Shown: positions 8,445-15,846 of the stretch, piece after piece
Layout of the letters: each line of letters starts with the position of its first letter
Numbering within the stretch: position 1 is the first letter of the stretch
NCBI GenBank assembly: GCA_947451115.1
Contig: CANFXV010000001.1
Span: 62,001-126,000, forward strand
Length of the DNA: 64,000 nt
From: Bacteroidota bacterium
GTDB taxonomy: Bacteria > Bacteroidota > Bacteroidia > Chitinophagales > Chitinophagaceae
Reading direction: 5' to 3'
The notes under the pieces: generated by a model
What the model was told of the DNA's origin: nothing
What the model saw: only the letters and a program-made list of their open reading frames with translations
Database searches by the model: none
Program-made: the position numbers and the translations under genes

Positions 8445-11400
8445 TTAATCTTTTTGACTTTCGTAAATAGTAGCGATTCCATCTTCATGATCATGGTCAC
8501 CACAAGCTAGAATTGTTTGATAACTTGGACTAGCAGTTCTAGTTGGCCCGCCTGCTTTTTTATCCCCTAACATTTTTTGTACCAATCGAGCTTTTTCTGT
8601 AGCCACTGTTTGGTGTAAGGACGCATCCCTCTCTCTATCAAAATAAATAGTACCATCCACAATGGTATACAATGACTTTGCATATATACTTAAGGGGTTG
8701 TCAGACCATAAGACCAAGTCTGCATCTTTGCCAATTTTAATACTACCAACTTTATCAGCTACATGTAAAGCTTTTGCAGGATTGATGGTGACCATTTTAA
8801 GAGCCTCTTCTTCTGTAACGCCACCATAGGTAACTGTTTTTGCTGCTTCCTGATTCAATCTTCTAGCCATTTCTGCATCGTCTGAATTTATACAAACATT
8901 CAATCCTACTTTTTGCATGATGGCTGCATTGTAACCAGTGGCGTCTTGTACTTCTGTTTTATACATAAACCAATCAGAGAAAGTTGAAACACTTGCACCA
9001 TGTTTTTTTATTTTATCTGCGACTTTATATCCCTCTAAAATATGGGTAAGCGTGTTTACGGTAAAACCATACTTGTCTCCTATGCGAAGCATGTAAGTAA
9101 TTTCGGGCTGTACATAAGAATGACAAGTAATAAATCTTTTTTTATTTAAAATCTCTACTAAGGCCTCTAGTTCCAAATCTTTTCTTGCATTTGGATTTTC
9201 TTTTAATGTTTTTTGATAATCTAATGCTCTATCAAATGCATCGTTTAAAACTTCTTCTACACCCATACGCGTATCTGGGAAGCGGTTATTGTTATTACTG
9301 GTGGTTCGCTTTACGTTTTCACCTAAGGCGAATTTGATAAATGGATCGGCACCTGCAAATTTCAAATCTTGATCGTTGGCCCCCCAACGAAGCTTAATCA
9401 ATTGTGTTTGCCCTCCAATGGTATTGGCGGATCCGTGTAATATATGAGAAGATGTTACTCCGCCGCTCAATTGACGGTAAATATTGATGTCTTCTGGGTT
9501 TAAATTATCTGCAATACGCACTTCAGAAGTTACTGATTGACCACCTTCATTGATAGACAAGGCGGCAATATGTGAGTGTTCATCAATAATACCTGCACTT
9601 AAATGCTTGCCGGTTCCATCTATTATTTTTGCGTTGGGTTCATTTAAATTTTGACCAAGCTTTGCAATCTTACCGTTCTTAACCAATACATCTGTGTTTT
9701 TCAAAATACCTTCTTTGTCACTGGTCCATACAGTTGCATTTTTAATTAAAATGGTTTCTTGACCAGGAATGACTTCATTACCAAATCCTACAAAAGGATA
9801 GGTAATTTTTGCCAAGGCTTTTAAAGTATCATTTGTTTTTTTAGTTTCAACGTTTGTTAAAGGTGCTACTAAACTTGCTGTCCAAGTGGTTTTATTGCCT
9901 AAAGCATCTGAACCAATACCAGACCAATCATTTCCCAAAAGGGTTCCACCCAAACGAATTTGTTCTGCGCCTTTACCTTTCTTATTGGGGAAAGATATTT
10001 TTACCATGGATTCGTTAATGCTCAATTTAGCCATCAAGGTATCAGTCCCAATGATAGAAGCAGATAAATCTTTTTTTACCTCTAAATTGTATTCATTGTT
10101 GACAGTACCATTCTTAATGCTTAATTTATATTTACCTGCCAATGATTTCCACTCCGCAGTATTGATTTCGTATTTATTTCCTTGCACCCAATTTTCAATA
10201 ATTTTGGAAGTACTTGAAAATAGGGGTTCTGTCGTAATGATAAAATTTGCCAATTTTCCTACTTCCAAAGAACCTACCTGATCATATACACCAAGCTGTG
10301 TGGCTGGTGTTTTGGTCAATGCTTCTAAGGCTTTATTTTCAGATAAGCCATACTGTATTGCCTTTTTAATATTACTTAAAAATGATTTTGACTCTTTCAT
10401 GTCTGCACTACTGATACTAAAATTGATGTTTGCTTTTTCAAATGCAGCTAAATTGGTTGGCGCCATTTCCCAATGTTTCAAATCTGCCAACGAAACAAAG
10501 CGTGCATCATTTGGATCTTCAAGATCCATCGCTATTGGAAAATCTACACTTAATATATAAGAAGCCTTTGTTTTAACCATTTCCTCAATTCTTTGATAGC
10601 CATTGTCTCCACCTTTGATGATGTATTGTACACCAAACTCATCCCCTAAACGATCCGCCCTAACGGTATTCCATTTATCATCCGTAACAAAAATCTGAGG
10701 TATGTTTTGATTATTGTTCCAGGCTTCTAAGGATAAATTAATACCCTCGGTTAATGGTTTAGATTGATACCATTTTGCATCTAAATAGGTTTGACGTAAT
10801 AAAGAAATACTACCCATTAAACTACTTGGATAGGATTGTGTTGAACTTCCTTTTTCAAATGAATAGACGGCTGCTGCTTTAGATTTTAAAATGGCTTGAT
10901 GATTGTTTTCGGTGGCCAAACTTACTACAGCACCCGTACCCCTTGCGATACCATCTTTAACATGGGTAAATACGGTACCAAAACCATTGGATCGATAATT
11001 AGCTGCGGTGGCGTCGTCAATGCTAAACATTTCTGCTGCATTTATTTCTGGTTTGATGGCTTGGTTCCAGTTAAAGGCCCCCGGTTTATTAGAAATTAAT
11101 TGGGCAGGAGCGCTGTAATTATACCCAGCTGCTGCACGTTTTGTAGCGCCTACACCATAATCCGTATAGGGATCTATAAAAGATGGATAGATAAATTTAC
11201 CTGCACAATTTATGATGATGGCCTCTTTAGGTATGACGATATTGGCACCTACGGCTAAAATTTTGCCTTGCTTTATTAATAAACTGGCATTTTCAATTTT
11301 ACTTTTATCATTCTGAACAATAGTGGCATTGGTGAATGCATATAGACCAGCACGAATGTCTCGAATGCCATTGATTGGAAAACTTTCCTGTGCGCTAGTA

Positions 11401-11456
11401 TTGACCATTAGGCCCACAAGAATAATCCATAGAAAAATCCTTTTCATACGCTTCAT
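8445..11456 (-). CDS. Large secreted amidohydrolase, two amidohydrolase-like halves
   Basis: A 1003-residue exported protein with a Sec signal ending NTSAQ (an internal Met at codon 4 is an alternative start). It contains two amidohydrolase-like halves. The N-terminal half (about 25-430) has the flanking beta-domain motifs (ASLLIKQGKILAVGANI, VGSLEVGKLANFII), but FIDPYTDYG stands in place of HxH. The C-terminal half (about 570-960) looks catalytic: IIDEHSHI, TCHSYV, THILEGY and INSDDAEMARR supply the expected His and Asp ligands, and it ends with VGSIKIGKDADLVLW. The substrate is unknown; imidazolonepropionase-like or peptidase-type activities are possible. It lies in a minus-strand run after mnmG and directly before the degenerate paralogue. 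Confidence 0.85.
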   Translation of the reverse strand: MKRMKRIFLWIILVGLMVNTSAQESFPINGIRDIRAGLYAFTNATIVQNDKSKIENASLLIKQGKILAVGANIVIPKEAIIINCAGKFIYPSFIDPYTDYGVGATKRAAAGYNYSAPAQLISNKPGAFNWNQAIKPEINAAEMFSIDDATAANYRSNGFGTVFTHVKDGIARGTGAVVSLATENNHQAILKSKAAAVYSFEKGSSTQSYPSSLMGSISLLRQTYLDAKWYQSKPLTEGINLSLEAWNNNQNIPQIFVTDDKWNTVRADRLGDEFGVQYIIKGGDNGYQRIEEMVKTKASYILSVDFPIAMDLEDPNDARFVSLADLKHWEMAPTNLAAFEKANINFSISSADMKESKSFLSNIKKAIQYGLSENKALEALTKTPATQLGVYDQVGSLEVGKLANFIITTEPLFSSTSKIIENWVQGNKYEINTAEWKSLAGKYKLSIKNGTVNNEYNLEVKKDLSASIIGTDTLMAKLSINESMVKISFPNKKGKGAEQIRLGGTLLGNDWSGIGSDALGNKTTWTASLVAPLTNVETKKTNDTLKALAKITYPFVGFGNEVIPGQETILIKNATVWTSDKEGILKNTDVLVKNGKIAKLGQNLNEPNAKIIDGTGKHLSAGIIDEHSHIAALSINEGGQSVTSEVRIADNLNPEDINIYRQLSGGVTSSHILHGSANTIGGQTQLIKLRWGANDQDLKFAGADPFIKFALGENVKRTTSNNNNRFPDTRMGVEEVLNDAFDRALDYQKTLKENPNARKDLELEALVEILNKKRFITCHSYVQPEITYMLRIGDKYGFTVNTLTHILEGYKVADKIKKHGASVSTFSDWFMYKTEVQDATGYNAAIMQKVGLNVCINSDDAEMARRLNQEAAKTVTYGGVTEEEALKMVTINPAKALHVADKVGSIKIGKDADLVLWSDNPLSIYAKSLYTIVDGTIYFDRERDASLHQTVATEKARLVQKMLGDKKAGGPTRTASPSYQTILACGDHDHEDGIATIYESQKD

Positions 11457-11564
11457 GTTTTAGTAGTTAAATAGTAGAATACTAAAGCTACTAAAAAAGG
11501 CTTTCCAAAAAGTTCTTTACGAATTGTTTTTTATGAATGAATTTGCCTGTAGAAGGGTGTACAA

Positions 11565-13433
11565 TTATCTGCCAATATATACCATTAAGATTTGAATGTC
11601 ACTTGGATTGACACCGCTTATTCTGCTTGCTTGTCCAATAGTAAGCGGACGAATTTTTTTAAACTTTTGAAGCGCCTCTATGGAAAGGGCGGATAATTTA
11701 TCATAATCGAAATTATCCGGAATCGTTTTATTTTCAAGAGTGAGCATTCTTTCAACTATCTCTTTTTCTTTTTCAATATATCGCTCGTACTTAATTTGTA
11801 TTTCTGCTTGTTCTAAATGATCCACCTCTTTGTTAACTAATTTCTCCCTCAATTCAGCGCAGTTTTCAATGACTTGATTAAGGCTAATATTAGGTCGTAG
11901 CAAGAGTTTCGAAGCTTTTTGTTTTTCTGTAATCACCATGGAATCAATACCGGTTAAAAATCCATTTACCTCTTCTGGTATAATGGTTTGATTGGAAAGT
12001 ATTGTTTTTATATTGGCAACTTCATTTGTTTTTTCTTCCACTTTACGCAATCTATCCGAACTGGCAAAGCCCAGGTGATGACTCATTTCTGTTAACCTTA
12101 GATCTGCATTGTCCTGTCTTAATAAGGTTCTAAACTCCGCTCTAGAGGTGAACATTCTATAGGGTTCGTTGGTTCCTTTGCTTATTAAATCATCAATTAA
12201 CACGCCGATATAGGCGTCAGATCTTTTTAAGATTAAAGGTGCTTTATCATTGATTTTTAAATGTGCATTGATACCTGCCATAATTCCTTGACAAGCCGCT
12301 TCCTCATAACCCGTTGTTCCATTGATTTGTCCTGCGAAATATAAATTATTGATTGCTTTAGTTTCTAAGGTATAAGTTAATTGAGTGGGCTGGAAATAAT
12401 CGTATTCAATGGCATAACCTGGTCGGAACATACGCGCATTTTCAAATCCTGGTACTTTACGAAGAGCTTCGTACTGAACTTCTTCTGGTAAACTAGTGCT
12501 AAATCCATTTACATATATCTCCACTGTATTCCAACCTTCGGGTTCTACAAATAATTGATGTCTTTCTCTATCTGCGAATCGATTGATCTTGTCTTCGATA
12601 CTTGGACAGTATCTCGGACCCACTCCCTCTATACGGCCTTGGTACATTGGGCTACGATCAAATCCAGTTTTTAAAATATCGTGAACTATATGATCTGTAT
12701 AAGTGATCCAACAAGAACGTTGATCCTTTGCTATCACCCTAGGAATATCCATATAAGAGAAACCTACAACTTCTTCGTCACCTTTTTGTTCTTCCATCTT
12801 TGAATAGTCTAAACTACGACCATCTACCCTTGGAGGTGTTCCGGTTTTAAGTCTGTCCGACTCTAAACCAAAGGAAACCAATTGTTCGGTAATGCCTGTG
12901 GCTGCTTTTTCAGCGACTCTTCCCCCGCCTATTTGTTTTTCACCTATATGTATTATACCATTTAAGAAGGTACCGCTTGTAATAATGACCGCATCTGCCT
13001 CTATTTTATGGCCTAAACTGGTAATTACTCCACAAGCCTTATTGTTTTTAATGATGAGTTCATTCACTGAATCCTGGTAAAAATCTACATTGGGGGTATT
13101 TTCTAGCATCTCCCTCCACTTAGAGGCAAACAATTGCCTATCGTTCTGGGATCTAGGGCTCCACATGGCAGGACCCTTACTCTTATTAAGCATTCTAAAT
13201 TGAATCGTACTTAGGTCGGTGACGATGCCGCTATATCCACCCAGGGAATCTATTTCCCTTACTATTTGACCCTTGGCAATCCCACCCATGGCGGGATTAC
13301 AACTCATTTGGGCAATGGTTTGCATATTCATGGTCACCAATAAAACCTTGGAGCCCATATTGGCCGCCGCCGCTGCTGCTTCACAGCCTGCATGGCCGGC
13401 ACCTACTACTATGACGTTGTATTTGGGAAACAT
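11565..13433 (-). CDS. mnmG: tRNA uridine-5-carboxymethylaminomethyl(34) synthesis protein MnmG
   Basis: FAD-dependent enzyme that, with MnmE, installs the carboxymethylaminomethyl group at wobble U34 of tRNAs. The FAD-binding motif VIVVGAGHAGCEAAAAAA is at the N-terminus. CNPAMGGIAKGQIVREID, TGTFLNG-like SGTFLNGIIHIG, LKTGTPPRVDGRS and the GTTGYEEAACQGIMAGINA block are family hallmarks, as is the C-terminal helical MnmE-binding region. I chose ATG 13433 (MFPKYNVIVVG, 622 residues) over an upstream in-frame ATG at 13478. A TATCTTTG promoter box lies between the two, and MnmG proteins normally begin a few residues before the GAGHAG motif. Confidence 0.97.
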   Translation of the reverse strand: MFPKYNVIVVGAGHAGCEAAAAAANMGSKVLLVTMNMQTIAQMSCNPAMGGIAKGQIVREIDSLGGYSGIVTDLSTIQFRMLNKSKGPAMWSPRSQNDRQLFASKWREMLENTPNVDFYQDSVNELIIKNNKACGVITSLGHKIEADAVIITSGTFLNGIIHIGEKQIGGGRVAEKAATGITEQLVSFGLESDRLKTGTPPRVDGRSLDYSKMEEQKGDEEVVGFSYMDIPRVIAKDQRSCWITYTDHIVHDILKTGFDRSPMYQGRIEGVGPRYCPSIEDKINRFADRERHQLFVEPEGWNTVEIYVNGFSTSLPEEVQYEALRKVPGFENARMFRPGYAIEYDYFQPTQLTYTLETKAINNLYFAGQINGTTGYEEAACQGIMAGINAHLKINDKAPLILKRSDAYIGVLIDDLISKGTNEPYRMFTSRAEFRTLLRQDNADLRLTEMSHHLGFASSDRLRKVEEKTNEVANIKTILSNQTIIPEEVNGFLTGIDSMVITEKQKASKLLLRPNISLNQVIENCAELREKLVNKEVDHLEQAEIQIKYERYIEKEKEIVERMLTLENKTIPDNFDYDKLSALSIEALQKFKKIRPLTIGQASRISGVNPSDIQILMVYIGR

Positions 13434-13442
13434 ATAAGTGTG

Positions 13443-13473
13443 CAAAGATAAGCCTGTATTGAATACCAAGCAA
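13443..13473 (-). promoter_or_regulatory. Bacteroidota-type promoter of mnmG
   Basis: On the minus strand, a TATCTTTG box (13450-13443) matches the TAnnTTTG -7 consensus of the Bacteroidota primary sigma factor. A TTG lies 20 bases upstream (13473-13471), near the expected -33 spacing. Transcription would start a few bases before the ATG at 13433, giving a very short leader. Confidence 0.6.
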
Positions 13474-13553
13474 TTCATTTAATTGCAATATTCTATTGGA
13501 AATCATGGGTTCTTAGAAAAAACGTCTTTTTCTTGACTGGTCGATTATAGATA

Positions 13554-13569
13554 TGTTCCACATGGAACG
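13554..13569. repeat. parS-like inverted repeat, copy 1
   Basis: The sequence TGTTCCACATGGAACG has GTTCC/GGAAC arms around ACAT. It resembles the ParB-binding consensus TGTTNCACGTGAAACA but has CA instead of CG at the centre. It lies between ybeY and the mnmG promoter. ParB binding is inference. Confidence 0.45.
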
Positions 13570-13604
13570 TTTTCTAAGTTTGAGGCACTAAAATTAAAGA
13601 GTAA

Positions 13605-13620
13605 GGTTCCACAAGGAACG
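13605..13620. repeat. parS-like inverted repeat, copy 2
   Basis: The sequence GGTTCCACAAGGAACG shares the GTTCC/GGAAC arms with copy 1 and is also followed by GTTTT. It begins 51 bases after copy 1. The centre is more degenerate (ACAA). The paired arrangement suggests a protein-binding locus rather than chance, but the binding protein is not shown by the sequence. Confidence 0.4.
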
Positions 13621-13640
13621 TTTTGGGACAAAGCCCACCT

Positions 13641-14078
13641 TTAGGCAATAGACTTTAGGTAGGATTTCAGCCATTTGTCCTCCTGAGCGCGCATTTTTTT
13701 GATATCGGCCGGCTTTTTGTCCTTGTAACCGCAAAAATGTAGGGCACCATGGAAAATTACCCTAAGCAACTCCTCCTTCAAGGAATTCTTATGGATTTTG
13801 GCATTATCCTTTACTCGGTCAATACTTATATATACCTCACCAATTAATTTGCCCTTGGTTTCAGATAGGTCGAAACTTATAATGTCGGTATAATAATCGT
13901 GTTGTAGATAGGATTTATTAATACCTAGCAAAAATTTATCAGAACAAAATATATATTGAAGCGCCTCAATAGTCAAGCCCTCTTTTTTTATAGCCTTTTC
14001 TATAAAAGCCTTTAATGCTAATCGGTTCCCTAGTGTAGCGTTTTTATCAGCTTTATTAAAAGAGATGCTCATCGACAT
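13641..14078 (-). CDS. ybeY: Endoribonuclease YbeY (rRNA maturation factor)
   Basis: A 145-residue metal-dependent RNase family member involved in 16S rRNA 3' processing and ribosome quality control. The N-terminal part carries the typical INKSYLQHDYYTDIISFDL strand region and GEVYISIDR. The metal motif reads HGALHFCGYKDK. It keeps the first two histidines of the usual HGxLHxxGYDH, but Asp stands where the third His would be, a variant I recall from other Bacteroidota. It is transcribed toward mnmG, 207 bases ahead of that start, with the two parS-like repeats between. A second Met at codon 3 is an alternative start. Confidence 0.92.
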   Translation of the reverse strand: MSMSISFNKADKNATLGNRLALKAFIEKAIKKEGLTIEALQYIFCSDKFLLGINKSYLQHDYYTDIISFDLSETKGKLIGEVYISIDRVKDNAKIHKNSLKEELLRVIFHGALHFCGYKDKKPADIKKMRAQEDKWLKSYLKSIA

Positions 14079-14133
14079 AAGATATTGTTTTTCAATGCTC
14101 CAAATTTCGTAACTATTTGTGTAAAACAGAAAC

Positions 14134-14141
14134 TATCTTTG
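14134..14141 (+). promoter_or_regulatory. -7 box of the feoA-nadD transcript
   Basis: TATCTTTG, ten bases before the feoA ATG, matches the TAnnTTTG -7 consensus. A TTTG lies 14 bases upstream, closer than the usual 19-21, so only the -7 element is well supported. Confidence 0.5.
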
Positions 14142-14151
14142 CACTATTAAT

Positions 14152-14379
14152 ATGAAGAAACTATCTGAGTTAAAAATGGGGGAGTCGGGTGTGATTCATT
14201 CTTTTGAAAATGATGAAATATTTTTGAAATTAATGGAGATGGGTTGTATACCAGGTGAATTAATTACGGTTGAGCAAATTGCCCCACTGGGCGATCCTAT
14301 ATCCATATCAGTGGCTGGCTATCAATTAAGCCTTAGAATGAATGAGGCAGATAGTATTTTTATTAGCCCCAATATTTAG
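14152..14379 (+). CDS. FeoA-domain protein
   Basis: A 75-residue SH3-like FeoA protein. The family motif is clear: MEMGCIPGELITVEQIAPLGDPISISVAGYQLSLR corresponds to the GxxxGxxxxVxxxxPxGDPxxVxVxGxxxxLR pattern. FeoA normally assists the ferrous-iron transporter FeoB, which usually sits directly downstream. Here nadD follows instead, starting 29 bases later, and no feoB is in the window. It may act with a FeoB encoded elsewhere or have a separate role. It has its own -7 box and diverges from ybeY. Confidence 0.9.
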   Translation: MKKLSELKMGESGVIHSFENDEIFLKLMEMGCIPGELITVEQIAPLGDPISISVAGYQLSLRMNEADSIFISPNI

Positions 14380-14408
14380 ATAAACAATTGATAATCAATA
14401 TATTAAAA

Positions 14409-14981
14409 ATGAAGATTGGTTTATTTTTTGGTTCTTTTAATCCCATACACAACGGTCACTTAATGGTGGCAAGTTATGTAGCCAATCATTCAGATCTAAA
14501 ACAAGTATGGCTAGTGGTCTCTCCACAAAATCCATTGAAACCCCAGGGTAGTTTATTAAATGAATACGACCGATTGCATTTAGCCAAGCTGGCTATTGAA
14601 GATGATACACAATTAAAAGTATCTGATATAGAATTTTCTTTGCCCAAGCCTTCTTATACCATTGACACACTTATTTATTTAGAAGAGAAATATCCCCAAC
14701 ATGAATTTTCGGTCATTATGGGTGCTGATAGTTTTCAGAATTTACCTAAGTGGAAAAACTTTGAAACATTGGTAAAGAATTATTCATTCATAGTATATAA
14801 GCGAGATGGCTTTGATATTAGCAATGAATATGGTGCGCGCGTGCTTATATTAGACGCCCCCTTGTTACAATTGTCTGCCACATTAATTCGCAACAATAGA
14901 AAAGAAGGAATTACCATTCGTTATTTAGTTCCCGAAAAAGTGCGCGAAGAAATTGAGCACAGTAATTACTTTAAGGACTAG
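14409..14981 (+). CDS. nadD: Nicotinate-nucleotide adenylyltransferase
   Basis: Transfers AMP from ATP to nicotinate mononucleotide, the penultimate step of NAD synthesis. The 190-residue product begins MKIGLFFGSFNPIHNGHL, the nucleotidyltransferase GSFxPxHxGH signature. Other family features are VSPQNPLKP, MGADSFQNLPKW and LSATLIRNN, the last being the ISSTxIR-type motif. A TTG at 14388 would add seven residues, but the ATG at 14409 matches the family start. It is probably co-transcribed with the FeoA-domain gene just upstream. Confidence 0.96.
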   Translation: MKIGLFFGSFNPIHNGHLMVASYVANHSDLKQVWLVVSPQNPLKPQGSLLNEYDRLHLAKLAIEDDTQLKVSDIEFSLPKPSYTIDTLIYLEEKYPQHEFSVIMGADSFQNLPKWKNFETLVKNYSFIVYKRDGFDISNEYGARVLILDAPLLQLSATLIRNNRKEGITIRYLVPEKVREEIEHSNYFKD

Positions 14982-15022
14982 TCTCAGCCCAAGTTTCTAG
15001 ATATAATTCAACCTCCCATAAG

Positions 15023-15038
15023 CAAGTATTTGTACTTG
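15023..15038. repeat. Short palindrome between nadD and hicA
   Basis: CAAGTA and TACTTG flank a TTTG spacer, forming a perfect 6-base inverted repeat 84 bases before hicA. It could be a weak hairpin after nadD or a second regulatory site for hicAB; there is no following T-run. Confidence 0.35.
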
Positions 15039-15070
15039 AAAAATAGGCATTTAAAAAACGTAATTTTATT

Positions 15071-15088
15071 GGTAACAATTTTGTTACC
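15071..15088. promoter_or_regulatory. Putative HicB operator upstream of hicA
   Basis: GGTAACAA and TTGTTACC are perfect 8-base arms around TT, ending 18 bases before the hicA ATG. Antitoxins of this family carry a DNA-binding domain and commonly autoregulate at such palindromes. The assignment as operator is inference. Confidence 0.6.
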
Positions 15089-15106
15089 TTTATAAAGACA
15101 GCGTGA

Positions 15107-15298
15107 ATGAATGCAAGACAAATTCAACAGATATTAATAAAAGATGGCTGGATGATTAAAAATCAAAAAGGAAGCCATAGACAATATATTCACGCATTAA
15201 AAAAGGGTAAAGTAACGGTACCCTTTCATGGCAAAGACGAAATAAACCCAAGCACCTTAAAAAGTATATTTAAACAGGCGGGGATTAAAAATAAATAA
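15107..15298 (+). CDS. hicA: HicA-family mRNA interferase toxin
   Basis: A 63-residue toxin with the double-stranded RNA-binding-like HicA fold. Members cleave mRNA and block growth when not held by HicB. The motif DGWMIKNQKGSHRQYIH holds the conserved Gly-Trp and the catalytic His of GSH. VTVPFHGKDEINPSTLKSIFKQAGI is the usual C-terminal half. Length is typical. It is followed one base after its stop by the partner antitoxin gene and preceded by an 18-base palindrome. The order toxin then antitoxin is the normal one for hicAB. Confidence 0.93.
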   Translation: MNARQIQQILIKDGWMIKNQKGSHRQYIHALKKGKVTVPFHGKDEINPSTLKSIFKQAGIKNK

Positions 15299-15299
15299 A

Positions 15300-15704
15300 A
15301 TGAAAAAAAAGATAATTTTAATCATTGATACCGAAGGCAAGGGACCACTATGGGGAAGGGTTCTTTATGAAGATAATTTATTAGTAGATTCTGGGAAAAC
15401 CGTGTCCCAAATAGAAACAAAAATGAAGAAGCTTTTAATAAATTTTCATCAACTTAAAGAAGATAAATTTGCTTTTGAAATTCAATATGATATTTCCGGT
15501 CTCTTTCAAGAAAAAAGTTTTTTAAACGCATCGGTTGTGGCGGATAGGGCTGGGATTAGCCGAATCATGATGCGTCAATACAGGATGGGCAATAAATTTC
15601 CAACTCTGGAAAAGCTTACTAAGTTAGAAAAGGCGATTAAAGATATGGGCACAGAGCTTAAGTCAATAAAATTGGCTAAACCCCCATCTAAAAAACGCGC
15701 TTAA
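15300..15704 (+). CDS. hicB: HicB-family antitoxin with C-terminal HTH
   Basis: Antitoxin of 134 residues. The N-terminal part (about 1-60) has the partly degenerate RNase-H-like HicB fold, here with VDSGKTVSQIETKMKKL. A C-terminal helix-turn-helix of XRE type follows (about 75-125: LNASVVADRAGISRIMMRQYRMGNK, then TLEKLTKLEKAIKDMG). It should neutralise HicA and repress the operon through the upstream palindrome. The two genes are separated by a single base, so they are co-translated. The tail is Lys-rich. Confidence 0.88.
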   Translation: MKKKIILIIDTEGKGPLWGRVLYEDNLLVDSGKTVSQIETKMKKLLINFHQLKEDKFAFEIQYDISGLFQEKSFLNASVVADRAGISRIMMRQYRMGNKFPTLEKLTKLEKAIKDMGTELKSIKLAKPPSKKRA

Positions 15705-15801
15705 AATCATTAGATAGAAAATTAAAAAGGCCCTTATTTTTAAAGGAAGTAAAGTAAACAATGACACCGTTTATGGGTGTCATTGAAAAAATCATTAGAT
15801 A
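15704..15801. repeat. Direct repeat AAATCATTAGATA around a hairpin, downstream of hicB
   Basis: The 13-base word AAATCATTAGATA occurs at 15704-15716 and again at 15789-15801. Similarity continues past it (A-rich, then GCnCTTA). The first unit looks like a decayed copy of the terminator that follows the second, suggesting a local duplication of about 85 bases. Confidence 0.5.
15759..15785. terminator. Strong hairpin between hicB and rho
   Basis: Ten-base perfect arms CAATGACACC and GGTGTCATTG enclose a 7-base loop. There is no T-run on either side, so it may be an RNA-stabilising or factor-dependent stop rather than a classic intrinsic terminator. Confidence 0.45.
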
Positions 15802-15809
15802 TAAAATAA

Positions 15810-15846
15810 AAATGCTCTTAAATTTTAATTAAGAGCGTTTTTATTT
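15810..15846. terminator. Bidirectional terminator between hicB and rho
   Basis: Perfect arms GCTCTTAA and TTAAGAGC are bordered by A-runs on the left and T-runs on the right (GTTTTTATTT). It can therefore stop hicAB transcription rightward and rho transcription leftward. It abuts the rho stop codon. Confidence 0.8.

Noticed and set aside
13434-13478. Fifteen-residue N-terminal extension of MnmG
   Set aside because: A consensus promoter lies within it, and the family starts close to the FAD motif.
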